Shown piece after piece: positions 16,363 through 24,429 of a stretch of DNA of 64,000 nucleotides; within the stretch, counting starts at the first letter, position 1; each line of letters opens with the position of its first letter. The notes under the pieces were generated by a model. The model saw only the letters and a program-made list of their open reading frames with translations, had not been told where the DNA came from and did no database searches. Position numbers and translations under genes: made by a program. The DNA lies in the NCBI RefSeq assembly GCF_002970975.1, contig NZ_KZ672982.1:62001-126000 (forward strand), read 5' to 3'. This DNA comes from Microbacterium halophytorum. GTDB taxonomy: Bacteria > Actinomycetota > Actinomycetes > Actinomycetales > Microbacteriaceae.

Positions 16363-16646
16363 TGCGCGCCCTCCGGCGCCTCGGTCGCCCAGCTCTCGGC
16401 GAGCCGGGTCAGCGCCGCGACGGCCTGGGCCTGCTCGGCGGGTGACCCGCCCGCGCGGCCGGCGGCGAGGCCGGCGAGGAACGCGCTGAGCGGGGCGGCG
16501 GGGCGAGCGACCCCGTGCGCGATGTCGCGCGCGAGGTCGAGCACGAGCGGGATCGAGACGTCGCCGGCGTCGAGGCCGAGCCGCTCGCACGCCGCGAGCG
16601 TCCACTCGTCCAGCGCCTCCGGCGGAAGCGTGCGGTTCTCGGCCAT
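16359..16646 (-). CDS. DUF6457 protein in the molybdenum-cofactor operon
   Basis: This 95-residue, mostly helical soluble protein contains PEALDEWTLAACERLGLD, IPLVLDLARDIAHGVARPAAP and FLAGLAAGRAGGS. I match it to DUF6457, which in Actinobacteria sits beside mobA or moaD; no catalytic function is established. It starts 5 bp after mobA and overlaps moaD by 4 bp, so it is made together with these proteins and may assist Moco guanylylation, storage or apo-enzyme delivery. That role is inferred from context only. Confidence 0.7.
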   Translation of the reverse strand: MAENRTLPPEALDEWTLAACERLGLDAGDVSIPLVLDLARDIAHGVARPAAPLSAFLAGLAAGRAGGSPAEQAQAVAALTRLAESWATEAPEGAQ

Positions 16647-16651
16647 GGTGA

Positions 16652-17257
16652 TCACTCCCTCCGCGCGGCGCGCTCGCGCCCCGCGATGTCGACATCCTCC
16701 CACGTGTCGACGTCTCGGACGACCGATGCCGGGGCGGGGATCGCGGTGATCCGGATGCCGCGCAGCAGCTGCCGCAGGGAAGCGCCCCTGCCGCCGTCCG
16801 GCAGCGCCGCAGCGCCGTCGCGGATGCCCCGCGTGGGGTAGGCGCCGGCCAGCCACTGCTCCCGGCCGTCCTGGTCCGCGAGGCACAGCCCGCTCGCGGG
16901 GCCGGCGGGGGTTCGCTCGCCCAGCAGCAGCTCGAGCACCCCGTACGGGTCCGCGAGGTCGCCCGCGAGCAGCAGCACGCGTTCGGTCCTGACGTGGGGG
17001 AGCGCGGCGGCGATGCCGGCAACGGGGCCTCCGAAGGGAGGGTCCTCCCGGACGCGGGTGACGGGCGGAAGGACCCCGTCGGCCCCGTCCGGCCCCGCGA
17101 CGACGATCGTCCGGCACCCCGCTTCCGCGGATGCGGACACGACGTCGTCGATCAGCCGGCTGCCTCCCACCGACATCCGGGGCTTGTCGATGCCGCCCAG
17201 CCGCGAGGCTCGCCCGCCGGCCAGCACGATCGCATCCGGTGCGGCGGGGGCCGTCAT
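16652..17257 (-). CDS. mobA: Molybdenum cofactor guanylyltransferase MobA
   Basis: The 201-residue nucleotidyltransferase-fold protein opens DAIVLAGGRASRLGGIDKPRM, where LAGGRASRLGGIDK is the GTP-binding loop with its essential lysine. LLLAGDLADPYGV supplies the metal-binding acidic residue, and REDPPFGGPVAGIAAAL is the family motif. It attaches GMP to molybdopterin to make MGD, the form needed by FdhF-type enzymes such as the one encoded nearby. The start overlaps the moaC stop by ATGA. Confidence 0.9.
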   Translation of the reverse strand: MTAPAAPDAIVLAGGRASRLGGIDKPRMSVGGSRLIDDVVSASAEAGCRTIVVAGPDGADGVLPPVTRVREDPPFGGPVAGIAAALPHVRTERVLLLAGDLADPYGVLELLLGERTPAGPASGLCLADQDGREQWLAGAYPTRGIRDGAAALPDGGRGASLRQLLRGIRITAIPAPASVVRDVDTWEDVDIAGRERAARRE

Positions 17258-17733
17258 TCGCCCTCGCGCGCCCACGAACCGCTCCGACCGCCCGACTTCG
17301 CCACGATCCGCATGTCGGTCATCGCGGCGGAGCGGTCCATGCCCTTGACCATGTCGACGATCGCGAGGCCCGCGACCGTCACGGCCGTCAGCGCCTCCAT
17401 CTCGACACCCGTGCGGTCGGCCGTGCGGATGGTGGCGGAGATCTCGACGCCCTCGTCGGTGATCTCCAGGTCGACGACGGCACCGTGGACGCCGATGATG
17501 TGGGCGAGCGGCAGCAGTTCTGCACACTTCTTCGCTCCCTGGATGCCCGCGATCCGGGCGACGGCGAGCACGTCGCCCTTCGGCACCGAGCCGTCGCGCA
17601 GCGCAGAGACCGTCTCGGGGGCGATCGTCACGCGCCCCTTCGCCGTTGCGGAGCGGACGGTGGGCTGCTTGGCGGTGACGTCGACCATCCGCGCGTTCCC
17701 GGCCGAGTCGAGGTGTGTGAAGTCTGCGGTCAT
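17254..17733 (-). CDS. moaC: Cyclic pyranopterin monophosphate synthase MoaC
   Basis: The 159-residue protein begins FTHLDSAGNARMVDVTAK. It contains KGDVLAVARIAGIQGAKKCAELLPLAH and the MDRSAAMTDMRIVAKSGG end, both conserved in MoaC. With MoaA it converts GTP to cPMP, the first stage of Moco synthesis. It is the first gene of the minus-strand moaC-mobA-DUF6457-moaD operon. A GAGAAT hexamer lies 7 nt before the ATG, suggesting a leaderless message. The divergent moeZ-like gene starts 65 bp away. Confidence 0.93.
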   Translation of the reverse strand: MTADFTHLDSAGNARMVDVTAKQPTVRSATAKGRVTIAPETVSALRDGSVPKGDVLAVARIAGIQGAKKCAELLPLAHIIGVHGAVVDLEITDEGVEISATIRTADRTGVEMEALTAVTVAGLAIVDMVKGMDRSAAMTDMRIVAKSGGRSGSWAREGE

Positions 17734-17798
17734 GCCCCCCATTCTCACCCGGGCGCTCCTCCGGCCCGCGCGGTGGGCTCCCGCCATAGTCTGGAGGC

Positions 17799-18950
17799 AT
17801 GGCCTTCCCACCGCTCGTCGAACCCGCGGCCGATCTCTCCGACCTCGAGCGCGCCCGCACGGCGCGGCACCTGGCCCTCGCCGGGTTCGGGGAGGACGCG
17901 CAGCGGCGCCTGAAGAACTCCCACGTCGCACTGATCGGCGCCGGTGGGCTCGGTTCCCCCGCGCTGCTCGCACTCGCCGCCGCCGGCGTCGGGACGATCA
18001 CGGTGGTCGACGACGACGCGGTCGAGGCATCGAACCTGCAGCGACAGGTGATGCACCGGATGAGCGACGTCGGCGAGCCCAAGGCGGCCAGCGCCGTCCG
18101 CGCGGCGGCGGACTTGTCGCCGGAGACGCGGGTCGTGCCGGTGATCCGGCGCCTCGATGCGTCCAATGCGGCATCGATCCTCGCGGGCGCGGACGTCGTG
18201 CTCGACGGCGCCGACACCTTCGAGACCAGGCTCGACGTCGCCGCGGCGTGCGAGCGCCTCGGGATCCCGCTCGTGTGGGGCGTCATCCAGGAGTTCAGCG
18301 CCCAGCTCACGGTGTTCTGGTCGTCGCCGCCCGTCGGCTCGCCGGTCGTGCTGGGCGACCTGTATCCGCGGGGGAGCGCCGGCGTGGTGCCGACGTGCGC
18401 ACAGGTCGGGGTCCTCGGCGCGATGTGCCTGCAGATCGGTTCCGCGATGGCGATGCAGGCGATCCTGCTGATCGCCGGCATCGGCGAGCCCCTCCTGGGG
18501 CGGCTGCAGATCTTCGACGCCCTCGGCTCGCGCTGGCGCGAGGTGCCGCTCGTCGGGGCGGCCGGCCCGCAGCCGTCGGCGCCCGCGCAAGCGCACCGGG
18601 AGCGGACACCGATCGTCTCGGTCGACGACCTGTCCGACTTCCTGACGACCCCGCTCGACGGCGGCGAACCGGATGCGCCGGCCTTCGGCGCCCTCCTCGA
18701 CGTGCGTGAGGCGGCCGAGGTCGCCGAATACGACCCGTTCCCCGGCGCGGTTCACCTCCCGCTCGACGAGGTGCTCGCCGACCCCGCGGCGGCAGCGGCG
18801 CGCGTCGGCGGGGGCCGGGTCGCCGTCGTGTGCAGGGCGGGCGTGCGGTCCGCCGTTGCGTCCGAGGCGCTCCGCCGCGTGGGTGCGGACGCCCGCACGG
18901 TCGCGGGCGGCGTCCTCGCCTGGGCCGAACGCGAAGGGGCCGGCGCGTGA
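17799..18950 (+). CDS. moeZ: MoeB/MoeZ-like MoaD-activating enzyme with rhodanese domain
   Basis: This 383-residue E1-like protein has the nucleotide-binding loop GAGGLGS (47-53), a DDD acidic cluster (71-73), NLQRQ (79-83) and a conserved Cys200 in VPTCAQVGVLG. A C-terminal rhodanese domain starts near residue 270, with active-site Cys345 in VCRAGVRSA. The family adenylates the MoaD C-terminus and transfers sulfur to it. The two CxxC zinc motifs usual in MoeB/MoeZ are absent. TAGTCT is 6 nt before ATG. It overlaps moeA by GTGA. Confidence 0.88.
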   Translation: MAFPPLVEPAADLSDLERARTARHLALAGFGEDAQRRLKNSHVALIGAGGLGSPALLALAAAGVGTITVVDDDAVEASNLQRQVMHRMSDVGEPKAASAVRAAADLSPETRVVPVIRRLDASNAASILAGADVVLDGADTFETRLDVAAACERLGIPLVWGVIQEFSAQLTVFWSSPPVGSPVVLGDLYPRGSAGVVPTCAQVGVLGAMCLQIGSAMAMQAILLIAGIGEPLLGRLQIFDALGSRWREVPLVGAAGPQPSAPAQAHRERTPIVSVDDLSDFLTTPLDGGEPDAPAFGALLDVREAAEVAEYDPFPGAVHLPLDEVLADPAAAAARVGGGRVAVVCRAGVRSAVASEALRRVGADARTVAGGVLAWAEREGAGA

Positions 18951-20176
18951 ACTTCAGGAGCATCGCCGAGCACCGGGAGCGCGTCCTCTCCGAAGCCGTC
19001 CGCACCCCCGTCGAGACCGTCCCGCTCGCCCTCGCGGCCGGGCGGACCCTCGCCGAGCGGGTGGAGGCGCGCGTGGCGATCCCCGTCTTCGACAACTCGG
19101 CGATGGACGGCTTCGCCGTGCGGTTCGCCGATGTCGCAGGGGCCGGGCCCGATGCCCTCGTCCGGCTGCGCGTGGTCGCCGACGTGCCCGCCGGTTCCGG
19201 CGACGACCCCGCTATCCGGCCCGGCGAGGCCGCGCGGATCATGACGGGCGCGATCGTGCCGGCCGACGCCGACGCGATCGTCCCGTTCGAAGACACGCGG
19301 GGCGGGCTCGACGACTCGCTCCGCTGGGCCGATGTGACGCGGGCGCCGAAGGCCGCGGGAGCGCACATCCGGCGCCGCGGCGAGGACAAGGAGCCCGGCG
19401 ATCAGATCGTGCCGGCAGGTGCCCGCCTCGGTGCGTTCGAGCTCTCCGCGGCGGCAGCCGCCGGCGTCGACGCCGTCGCGGTCGCGCGCCGGCCGCGCGT
19501 TCTCGTGCTCTCGACGGGGTCGGAGCTCGCGCGTCCCGGCGCCGAGCTCGGCCGCGGCCGGATCCCCGAGTCGAACTCCGTGCTCCTGTCGCAGCTCGCG
19601 CACGAGGCCGACGCGGAGCTCGCGGCCGTCTCGACCGTCGCCGACGACCCGAGCGCGTTCCTGCGCGCCCTCGCGGATCACACGGGTGTCGATGCCGTCA
19701 TCACATCCGGCGGCGTGAGCGCCGGGGCGTACGAGGTCGTGAAGAATGCGCTCGGAGGCTCGATCGAGTTCGCGAAGGTGGCGATGCAGCCGGGGAAGCC
19801 GCAGGGGTTCGGCCGCCTGCCGTCGGGCGCCGTCCTGTTCGCGCTGCCGGGAAATCCCGTCAGCGCGGCCGTGTCGTTCGAGGCGTTCGTGCGTCCGGCG
19901 CTCCTGGCGATGCAGGGCAGGACCCGGATCGACCGCGACGCCATCCGGTTGACCGCGGCCGCCGGTTGGCGCACGCCACCGGGGCGCACCCAGTTCCTTC
20001 CGGCGGCGATCGACCGCCGCGACCCCGCCGCCTGGACCGTGTCGCCGGCGACGGCCCGCGGCTCCGGGTCGCACATCGCCGGCGGGCTCGCGGCCGCCGA
20101 GGCGTTCGCCGTGGTGCCGGCCGGTGTCGAGGAGGTGCGTGCCGGCGACGCCGTGGATGTGCTGCTGCGGTGCTGA
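18947..20176 (+). CDS. moeA: Molybdopterin molybdenumtransferase MoeA
   Basis: The 409-residue protein shows PVFDNSAMDGFAVR near residue 45, ARIMTGAIVPADADAIVP near 95, the domain III motifs STGSEL, IPESNS and TSGGVSAG, and KVAMQPGKPQGFG, a core of the molybdate-insertion site. It inserts molybdate into adenylated molybdopterin. The GTG start overlaps the moeZ-like stop by 4 bp. The C-terminal domain IV is present, so the protein is full length. Confidence 0.93.
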   Translation: MNFRSIAEHRERVLSEAVRTPVETVPLALAAGRTLAERVEARVAIPVFDNSAMDGFAVRFADVAGAGPDALVRLRVVADVPAGSGDDPAIRPGEAARIMTGAIVPADADAIVPFEDTRGGLDDSLRWADVTRAPKAAGAHIRRRGEDKEPGDQIVPAGARLGAFELSAAAAAGVDAVAVARRPRVLVLSTGSELARPGAELGRGRIPESNSVLLSQLAHEADAELAAVSTVADDPSAFLRALADHTGVDAVITSGGVSAGAYEVVKNALGGSIEFAKVAMQPGKPQGFGRLPSGAVLFALPGNPVSAAVSFEAFVRPALLAMQGRTRIDRDAIRLTAAAGWRTPPGRTQFLPAAIDRRDPAAWTVSPATARGSGSHIAGGLAAAEAFAVVPAGVEEVRAGDAVDVLLRC

Positions 20177-20177
20177 G

Positions 20178-20195
20178 GCGGGGTCCTCGCCCCGC
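20178..20195 (+). terminator. Short GC hairpin after moeA
   Basis: GCGGGG (20178-20183) pairs with CCCCGC (20190-20195) around a 6-nt loop, followed by ATCTTCT. It may attenuate read-through from moeZ-moeA into modBC. Confidence 0.4.
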
Positions 20196-20258
20196 ATCTT
20201 CTGAGACGCGCCGGGCGCGGATCGTGCGGAATCGGCGGCGTGTCGCCAACATGGAGGC

Positions 20259-21092
20259 ATGAGCGAGAGACGGAGCGAAGCGGGGGGCCGCCGCGATGCC
20301 CCGCCCGGACAGCTGCCGCGCCTGCTCGTGGTTCCGGCGCTGCTGGGGATCGCGATGCTCGCGGCGCCGATCGCGGCATTCGGCTGGCGCCTGGAATGGG
20401 CGACGATCTGGTCGGATCTCACCTCGCCCGATGCCCTCGAGGCGCTGGGCCTGTCTGCCCTGACGGCCCTCACCGCGACGGCCGTGTGCCTCGTCATCGG
20501 GGTGCCGCTCGCCCTCTGGATCGTCCGTGCGCCCCGCTGGCTCGGCGGCGCTCTGCGCGCGGTCGCCGCGATCCCCCTCCTCATGCCGCCCCTCGTCGGC
20601 GGGCTCGCGCTGCTCGCGCTCCTCGGCCCGGACGGGGCTCTCGGCGGCGTGCTCGGCGAGGCGGGGGTCTCGCTGCCGTCGACGGCGGCTGCCGTCGTAG
20701 TCGCCCAGATCTTCGTCGCCCTCCCGTTCGTCGTCTTCGCCGCCGAGAACCCGCTGCGCGCCCACGGCGCGGGGCCGGAATCCGCGGCGGCCGGCCTCGG
20801 CGCCGGGCGCTGGCGCATCCTGTTCCGGGTGACGCTCCCGCTCGCGGCTCCCGGCATCGTCGTGGGGGCGGTTCTCTGCTTCGTCCGTGCGGCGGGCGAG
20901 TTCGGTGCGACGGCGCTGTTCGCCGGCGACGCGCCCGGCGCGACCCGCACGGCGCCGCTGGCCGTCTACGATGCGTTCGCGGGCTCGGGCGGCGGCCAGG
21001 GCGCGGCGGCGACGCTGGCGCTGCTGCTCATCGTCCTGGCGATCGCGACGCTCGTCCTCGTGAGGGCCTGGCGCCCCGGAGCGGTCCGATGA
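20259..21092 (+). CDS. modB: Molybdate ABC transporter permease ModB
   Basis: The 277-residue protein has an N-terminal helix at ~21-43, then a five-helix binding-protein-dependent permease core. The EAA motif with the conserved Gly reads AAAGLGAGRWRILFRVTLPLAAPGI, quoted by its core GAGRWRILFRVTLPLA. The phrase RAAGEFGATALFAG in the penultimate helix is typical of ModB/CysU-type permeases. It overlaps modC by ATGA. No modA gene for the binding protein is next to it or elsewhere in this window. Confidence 0.88.
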   Translation: MSERRSEAGGRRDAPPGQLPRLLVVPALLGIAMLAAPIAAFGWRLEWATIWSDLTSPDALEALGLSALTALTATAVCLVIGVPLALWIVRAPRWLGGALRAVAAIPLLMPPLVGGLALLALLGPDGALGGVLGEAGVSLPSTAAAVVVAQIFVALPFVVFAAENPLRAHGAGPESAAAGLGAGRWRILFRVTLPLAAPGIVVGAVLCFVRAAGEFGATALFAGDAPGATRTAPLAVYDAFAGSGGGQGAAATLALLLIVLAIATLVLVRAWRPGAVR

Positions 21093-22363
21093 GCCGGGCG
21101 AAGCCGCACGCGTCGAGCAGCGCGGCCGTCGACGCCCACGTCATCGTCGACAGACGCGGCTTCCGCCTCGACGCCCGCGTGCGCGTCGAGCACGGCGAGG
21201 TCGTCGCCGTGATGGGGCCCCCCGGCGCCGGCAAGTCGACGCTGCTGAACGCGATCGCCGGCACGCTGAGGCTGTCGGGCGGATCCATCGCGTTCGACAA
21301 CGACACGACGGCGACGAAGCACCGCCACGTGCGCCCGCAGAAGAGGGGCGTCGCGCTTCTCGGCGCCGACGCGCGCCTGTTCCCGCATCTGTCGGCGCGG
21401 GACAACGTCGCGTTCGGCCTGCGCGTGCGCGGCGTCGACCGCGCACACGCCAGGACTGAGGCGGACGAGTGGCTGTGGCAGGTCGGGCTCGGCGGCAGCG
21501 GAGACCACCGCCCCCGCGAGCTCTCGCCCGGCCAGCGGCAGCGCACGGCGCTCGCGCGCGCCCTCGCGGCGGCGCCGCGTGCCGTTCTCCTCGACGAGCC
21601 GATGGCCGGCCTCGAACCGGGGGAGGCCTCGGAGATCCGGGCCCTCCTGCAGGAGCAGCTGGTCGCCACGCGGGTCGCCGCGCTCGTGGTCACCCACGAC
21701 GTGACGGACGCCGCGGCCCTCGGCAGGCGGCTGCTCGTCCTGGAGGGTGGGCAGATCACGCAGGAGGGCGACGCGGCCGACGTGCTGGCTCGACCGGCGA
21801 CGCCCTTCGCCGCCGGCATCGCCGGCCTGAACCGCGTCGTCGGCACCGGCTCCCGCGGGGGGTGCCTCGTGAAGGCCTCGGAGGGTCCCGTCCGCATCGG
21901 CGGCGGTGACCCCGCCCTCGAGTCCCCGGCCCCGGAGCCGCACCGACCGTCGTGGCACGGCCACGAACTGCCGCACGGCTACGAGTCCACGGGCGAGGTG
22001 CCGACGGCGAGCGGGGAGGGGCAGCGCGTGACGGCGCTGTTCCGACCGAGCGACGTGACGCTGGAACTCGCGCCGGACACGTCGTGGACGGGGGCGCTCA
22101 AGCTCGCGCGCGAGGCCGAGCCGCAGCCGGGCGAATGGCTCGCCCGCGTCGTGCGGTTCGAATCCGACCCGTCGGGTGCGCGCGTCGTCACCGATCAGCC
22201 CCGCGTCATCGCCGAGATCCCGGCGGCGCGGTTGGCCGGTATGCACCTGGCACCCGGCGACCCCGTGCGCCTGTCGGTGCCGCCCGAACGCGTGCGGATC
22301 ATCGCGAGCAGGCGCCGGGCCGTCACCCGGGCGACGCGCGCCGAGGCCCCGCGGGACGAGTAG
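21089..22363 (+). CDS. modC: Molybdate ABC transporter ATPase ModC, atypical motifs
   Basis: The 424-residue protein has Walker A GPPGAGKST (43-51), Walker B AVLLDEP with Asp169/Glu170 and the H-loop His203. Two core motifs are unusual: the signature is LSPGQ (145-149) rather than LSGGQ, and the Q-loop reads ALLGADARLFPH with Ala93 where ModC proteins have Gln. The C-terminal half, from about residue 240, is longer than usual and includes a TOBE/Mop-like segment. It follows modB with a 4-bp overlap. Molybdate import is inferred from operon context and the ModC-like DARLFPH motif. Confidence 0.85.
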   Translation: MSRAKPHASSSAAVDAHVIVDRRGFRLDARVRVEHGEVVAVMGPPGAGKSTLLNAIAGTLRLSGGSIAFDNDTTATKHRHVRPQKRGVALLGADARLFPHLSARDNVAFGLRVRGVDRAHARTEADEWLWQVGLGGSGDHRPRELSPGQRQRTALARALAAAPRAVLLDEPMAGLEPGEASEIRALLQEQLVATRVAALVVTHDVTDAAALGRRLLVLEGGQITQEGDAADVLARPATPFAAGIAGLNRVVGTGSRGGCLVKASEGPVRIGGGDPALESPAPEPHRPSWHGHELPHGYESTGEVPTASGEGQRVTALFRPSDVTLELAPDTSWTGALKLAREAEPQPGEWLARVVRFESDPSGARVVTDQPRVIAEIPAARLAGMHLAPGDPVRLSVPPERVRIIASRRRAVTRATRAEAPRDE

Positions 22364-22372
22364 CCTGGGAGG

Positions 22373-22393
22373 ATGCACAGGAGGCGTTCGTGA
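22373..22393 (+). CDS. Possible 6-residue leader peptide overlapping moaA
   Basis: ATG at 22373 opens a 6-codon frame (MHRRRS) whose TGA overlaps the moaA GTG start. TAGCCT lies exactly 6 nt upstream of this ATG, the spacing seen at leaderless genes here. The AGGAGG inside the mini-frame is also the moaA Shine-Dalgarno sequence. Translation of the leader could couple to moaA. This is inferred from spacing; it may be only a short 5' leader. Confidence 0.3.
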   Translation: MHRRRS

Positions 22394-23469
22394 CGGCGGT
22401 GCCGCTCGGGGCGACGATCCCCGTCGGTGCCGGCAGGGACGCCGCGGCGCCGACGGCGTACGAGGGCGCGCTCGGCGGCCCGATCGTGGACCGCTTCGGC
22501 CGCGTGCATCGTGATCTGCGCGTGTCGCTGACCGATCGCTGCTCGCTGCGCTGCACCTACTGCATGCCGGAGCAGGGCAACGAATGGCTCGCGCGGGAGA
22601 GCATTCTCAGCGTCGACGAGATCGTCCGGGTCGCGCGGGTCGCCGCGGCGAACGGCATCTCGACGTTCCGGCTGACGGGCGGGGAACCGCTCCTGCGCCG
22701 CGACATCGCCGAGGTCGTCGGCAGGCTCGCGGAGCTGCGCACGCCCGACGGGCCCGTGAGGATCGCGATGACGACCAACGGCATCCGGCTGGGCGATCAT
22801 CTCCCGGATCTCATCGACGCCGGCCTGCACCGCCTCAACATCTCGATCGACACGCTCGACCGCGAGAGGTTCCGCGATCTCACCCGGCGCGACCGCCTCG
22901 CCGACGTGCTCGAGGGCATCGAGGCCGCGGCCCGCAGCGGGCTCAAGCCGCTGAAGCTCAACACCGTCGCGATGCGCGGCGTCAACGAGGACGAGATCGT
23001 CCCCCTCGTCGAGTACGCGGCGTCCCTGGGTGCGCAGCTGCGCTTCATCGAGCAGATGCCGCTCGACGCCGGCCACACGTGGCGCCGCGAGAGCATGGTC
23101 ACGCGCGAAGAGATCCTCTCCGCCCTCGCGACGCGCTGGCGGCTCGACCCGATCCCCGGCAGGGGAGGGGCGCCCGCCGAGACATGGCTGCTCGACGGCG
23201 GCCCCGCTTCCGTCGGCGTCATCGCCTCCGTCACGGCGCCGTTCTGCGGTGACTGCGACCGGATGCGCCTCACGGCCGACGGCCAGATCCGGAACTGCCT
23301 CTTCTCGAACGACGAGTACGACCTGGTGCCCCGCCTCCGCGGCGGCGGCTCCGACGACGACATCGAACGCGTGCTCCGCGCCGCGATCGCGGGCAAGCTG
23401 CCCGGCCACGCCATCAACGACCCGTCGTTCCTGCAGCCCGAGCGCGGGATGAACGCGATCGGAGGCTGA
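22390..23469 (+). CDS. moaA: GTP 3',8-cyclase MoaA (radical SAM)
   Basis: The 359-residue protein has the radical-SAM cluster Cys51-x3-Cys55-x2-Cys58 (CSLRCTYC), LTGGEPLLRRD, and the second cluster with Cys286, Cys289 and Cys303 (FCGDCDRMRL to NCLF). It ends with the Gly-Gly tail required in MoaA. With MoaC it makes cPMP from GTP. The GTG start follows AGGAGG at 5 nt; longer in-frame starts would overlap modC and encode nothing recognisable. fdhD follows with a 1-nt gap. Confidence 0.94.
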   Translation: MTAVPLGATIPVGAGRDAAAPTAYEGALGGPIVDRFGRVHRDLRVSLTDRCSLRCTYCMPEQGNEWLARESILSVDEIVRVARVAAANGISTFRLTGGEPLLRRDIAEVVGRLAELRTPDGPVRIAMTTNGIRLGDHLPDLIDAGLHRLNISIDTLDRERFRDLTRRDRLADVLEGIEAAARSGLKPLKLNTVAMRGVNEDEIVPLVEYAASLGAQLRFIEQMPLDAGHTWRRESMVTREEILSALATRWRLDPIPGRGGAPAETWLLDGGPASVGVIASVTAPFCGDCDRMRLTADGQIRNCLFSNDEYDLVPRLRGGGSDDDIERVLRAAIAGKLPGHAINDPSFLQPERGMNAIGG

Positions 23470-23470
23470 C

Positions 23471-24352
23471 ATGGGCAGGATCACGACCCGACGCCGCGTC
23501 ACCCGAGTGTCGCTCGTGCACGGCGAGCGGAGCCGGCCGGACGCGCTCGCGGTCGAGGAGCCGCTCGAGATCCGCATCGCGGGCGAGCCCCTCGCCGTGA
23601 CGATGCGGACGCCCGGCCACGACGTCGAGCTCGCCGCCGGCTTCCTGGTCGCGGAGGGCGTCGTGCGCGCCGGAGCAGACTTCCGCGCTGCGATCCACTG
23701 CGGCGGGCCGGGCACGGAGGGTCTGACCGCGTCCGTCGGGGTGCTGCAGATGGCGGAGAACACGTACAACGTGCTCGACGTCGCGCTCGCGCCCGGCGTC
23801 GAGCCGCCGAGCAGCGACCTCGCCCGCAACTTCTACACCACGAGTTCGTGCGGGCTGTGCGGCAAGGCGTCGATCGACGCGGTCCGCACGGAATCCGCCC
23901 ACGACGTGGCCGGCGATGCGTTCGTGCTCGACGCCGGCATCCTGGCCGGCTTCCCCGACGAGCTCCGCGCCCACCAGGACGCCTTCGACAAGACGGGCGG
24001 CCTGCACGCCGCCGGCCTGTTCGACGCCCGCACGGGTGGGCTGATCGTGCTCCGCGAGGACGTCGGGCGGCACAACGCGGTCGACAAGGTCGTCGGCTGG
24101 GCCGTGCAGAACGACCGCCTGCCGCTGCGCGGCACCGTGCTGATGGTGTCCGGGCGAGCCAGCTTCGAGCTCGTGCAGAAGGCCCTCATGGCCGGCATCC
24201 CGGCGCTCGCGGCCGTGTCGGCGCCCTCGTCGCTCGCCGCGGAACTGGCGGAGGAGGCGGGCCTCACCCTCGTCGGCTTCCTGCGGGGAGACACGATGAA
24301 CGTGTACGCGGGGCACGACCGCATCCGGGTGCCGGAGGCCTCGCGGGCCTGA
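23471..24352 (+). CDS. fdhD: Formate dehydrogenase sulfurtransferase FdhD
   Basis: The 293-residue protein carries EEPLEIRIAGEPLAVTMRTPG near the N-terminus, the sulfur-carrying CGLCG motif with Cys127 and Cys130, and REDVGRHNAVDKVVG, the Moco-binding loop. FdhD moves sulfur from a cysteine desulfurase to bis-MGD, giving the terminal sulfido ligand needed by formate dehydrogenases. Its presence supports the view that the FdhF-like protein at the start of this island is a true sulfido-Mo enzyme. Confidence 0.93.
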   Translation: MGRITTRRRVTRVSLVHGERSRPDALAVEEPLEIRIAGEPLAVTMRTPGHDVELAAGFLVAEGVVRAGADFRAAIHCGGPGTEGLTASVGVLQMAENTYNVLDVALAPGVEPPSSDLARNFYTTSSCGLCGKASIDAVRTESAHDVAGDAFVLDAGILAGFPDELRAHQDAFDKTGGLHAAGLFDARTGGLIVLREDVGRHNAVDKVVGWAVQNDRLPLRGTVLMVSGRASFELVQKALMAGIPALAAVSAPSSLAAELAEEAGLTLVGFLRGDTMNVYAGHDRIRVPEASRA

Positions 24353-24391
24353 GCGCGCCGATGACCACCGAGGCCTGTGCTCCGGCGGCGG

Positions 24392-24422
24392 TTGAGCTTG
24401 CCCCTGCGTCAAGGTTTAGCGT
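24392..24422 (+). promoter_or_regulatory. MerR-type operator-promoter with 19-bp spacer
   Basis: TTGAGC (-35, 24392-24397) and TAGCGT (-10, 24417-24422) are separated by 19 bp, the over-long spacer typical of MerR-activated promoters. Between them lies an imperfect inverted repeat, CTTG (24397-24400) and CAAG (24410-24413), similar in layout to TipA-type sites. The -10 is 7 nt from the ATG of the DUF2268 gene. The MerR/TipAS protein encoded downstream is the likely activator. Confidence 0.7.
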
Positions 24423-24429
24423 CGGTGCC

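Noticed and set aside
16652..18481. A 609-residue minus-strand frame as a fusion protein of MobA
   Set aside because: The upstream part overlaps moaC and the moeZ-like gene in other frames; the MobA domain starts at the ATG at 17257, overlapping the moaC stop.
22361..22392. Moco riboswitch before moaA
   Set aside because: The gap between modC and moaA is 26 bp, far too short for the Moco RNA motif.
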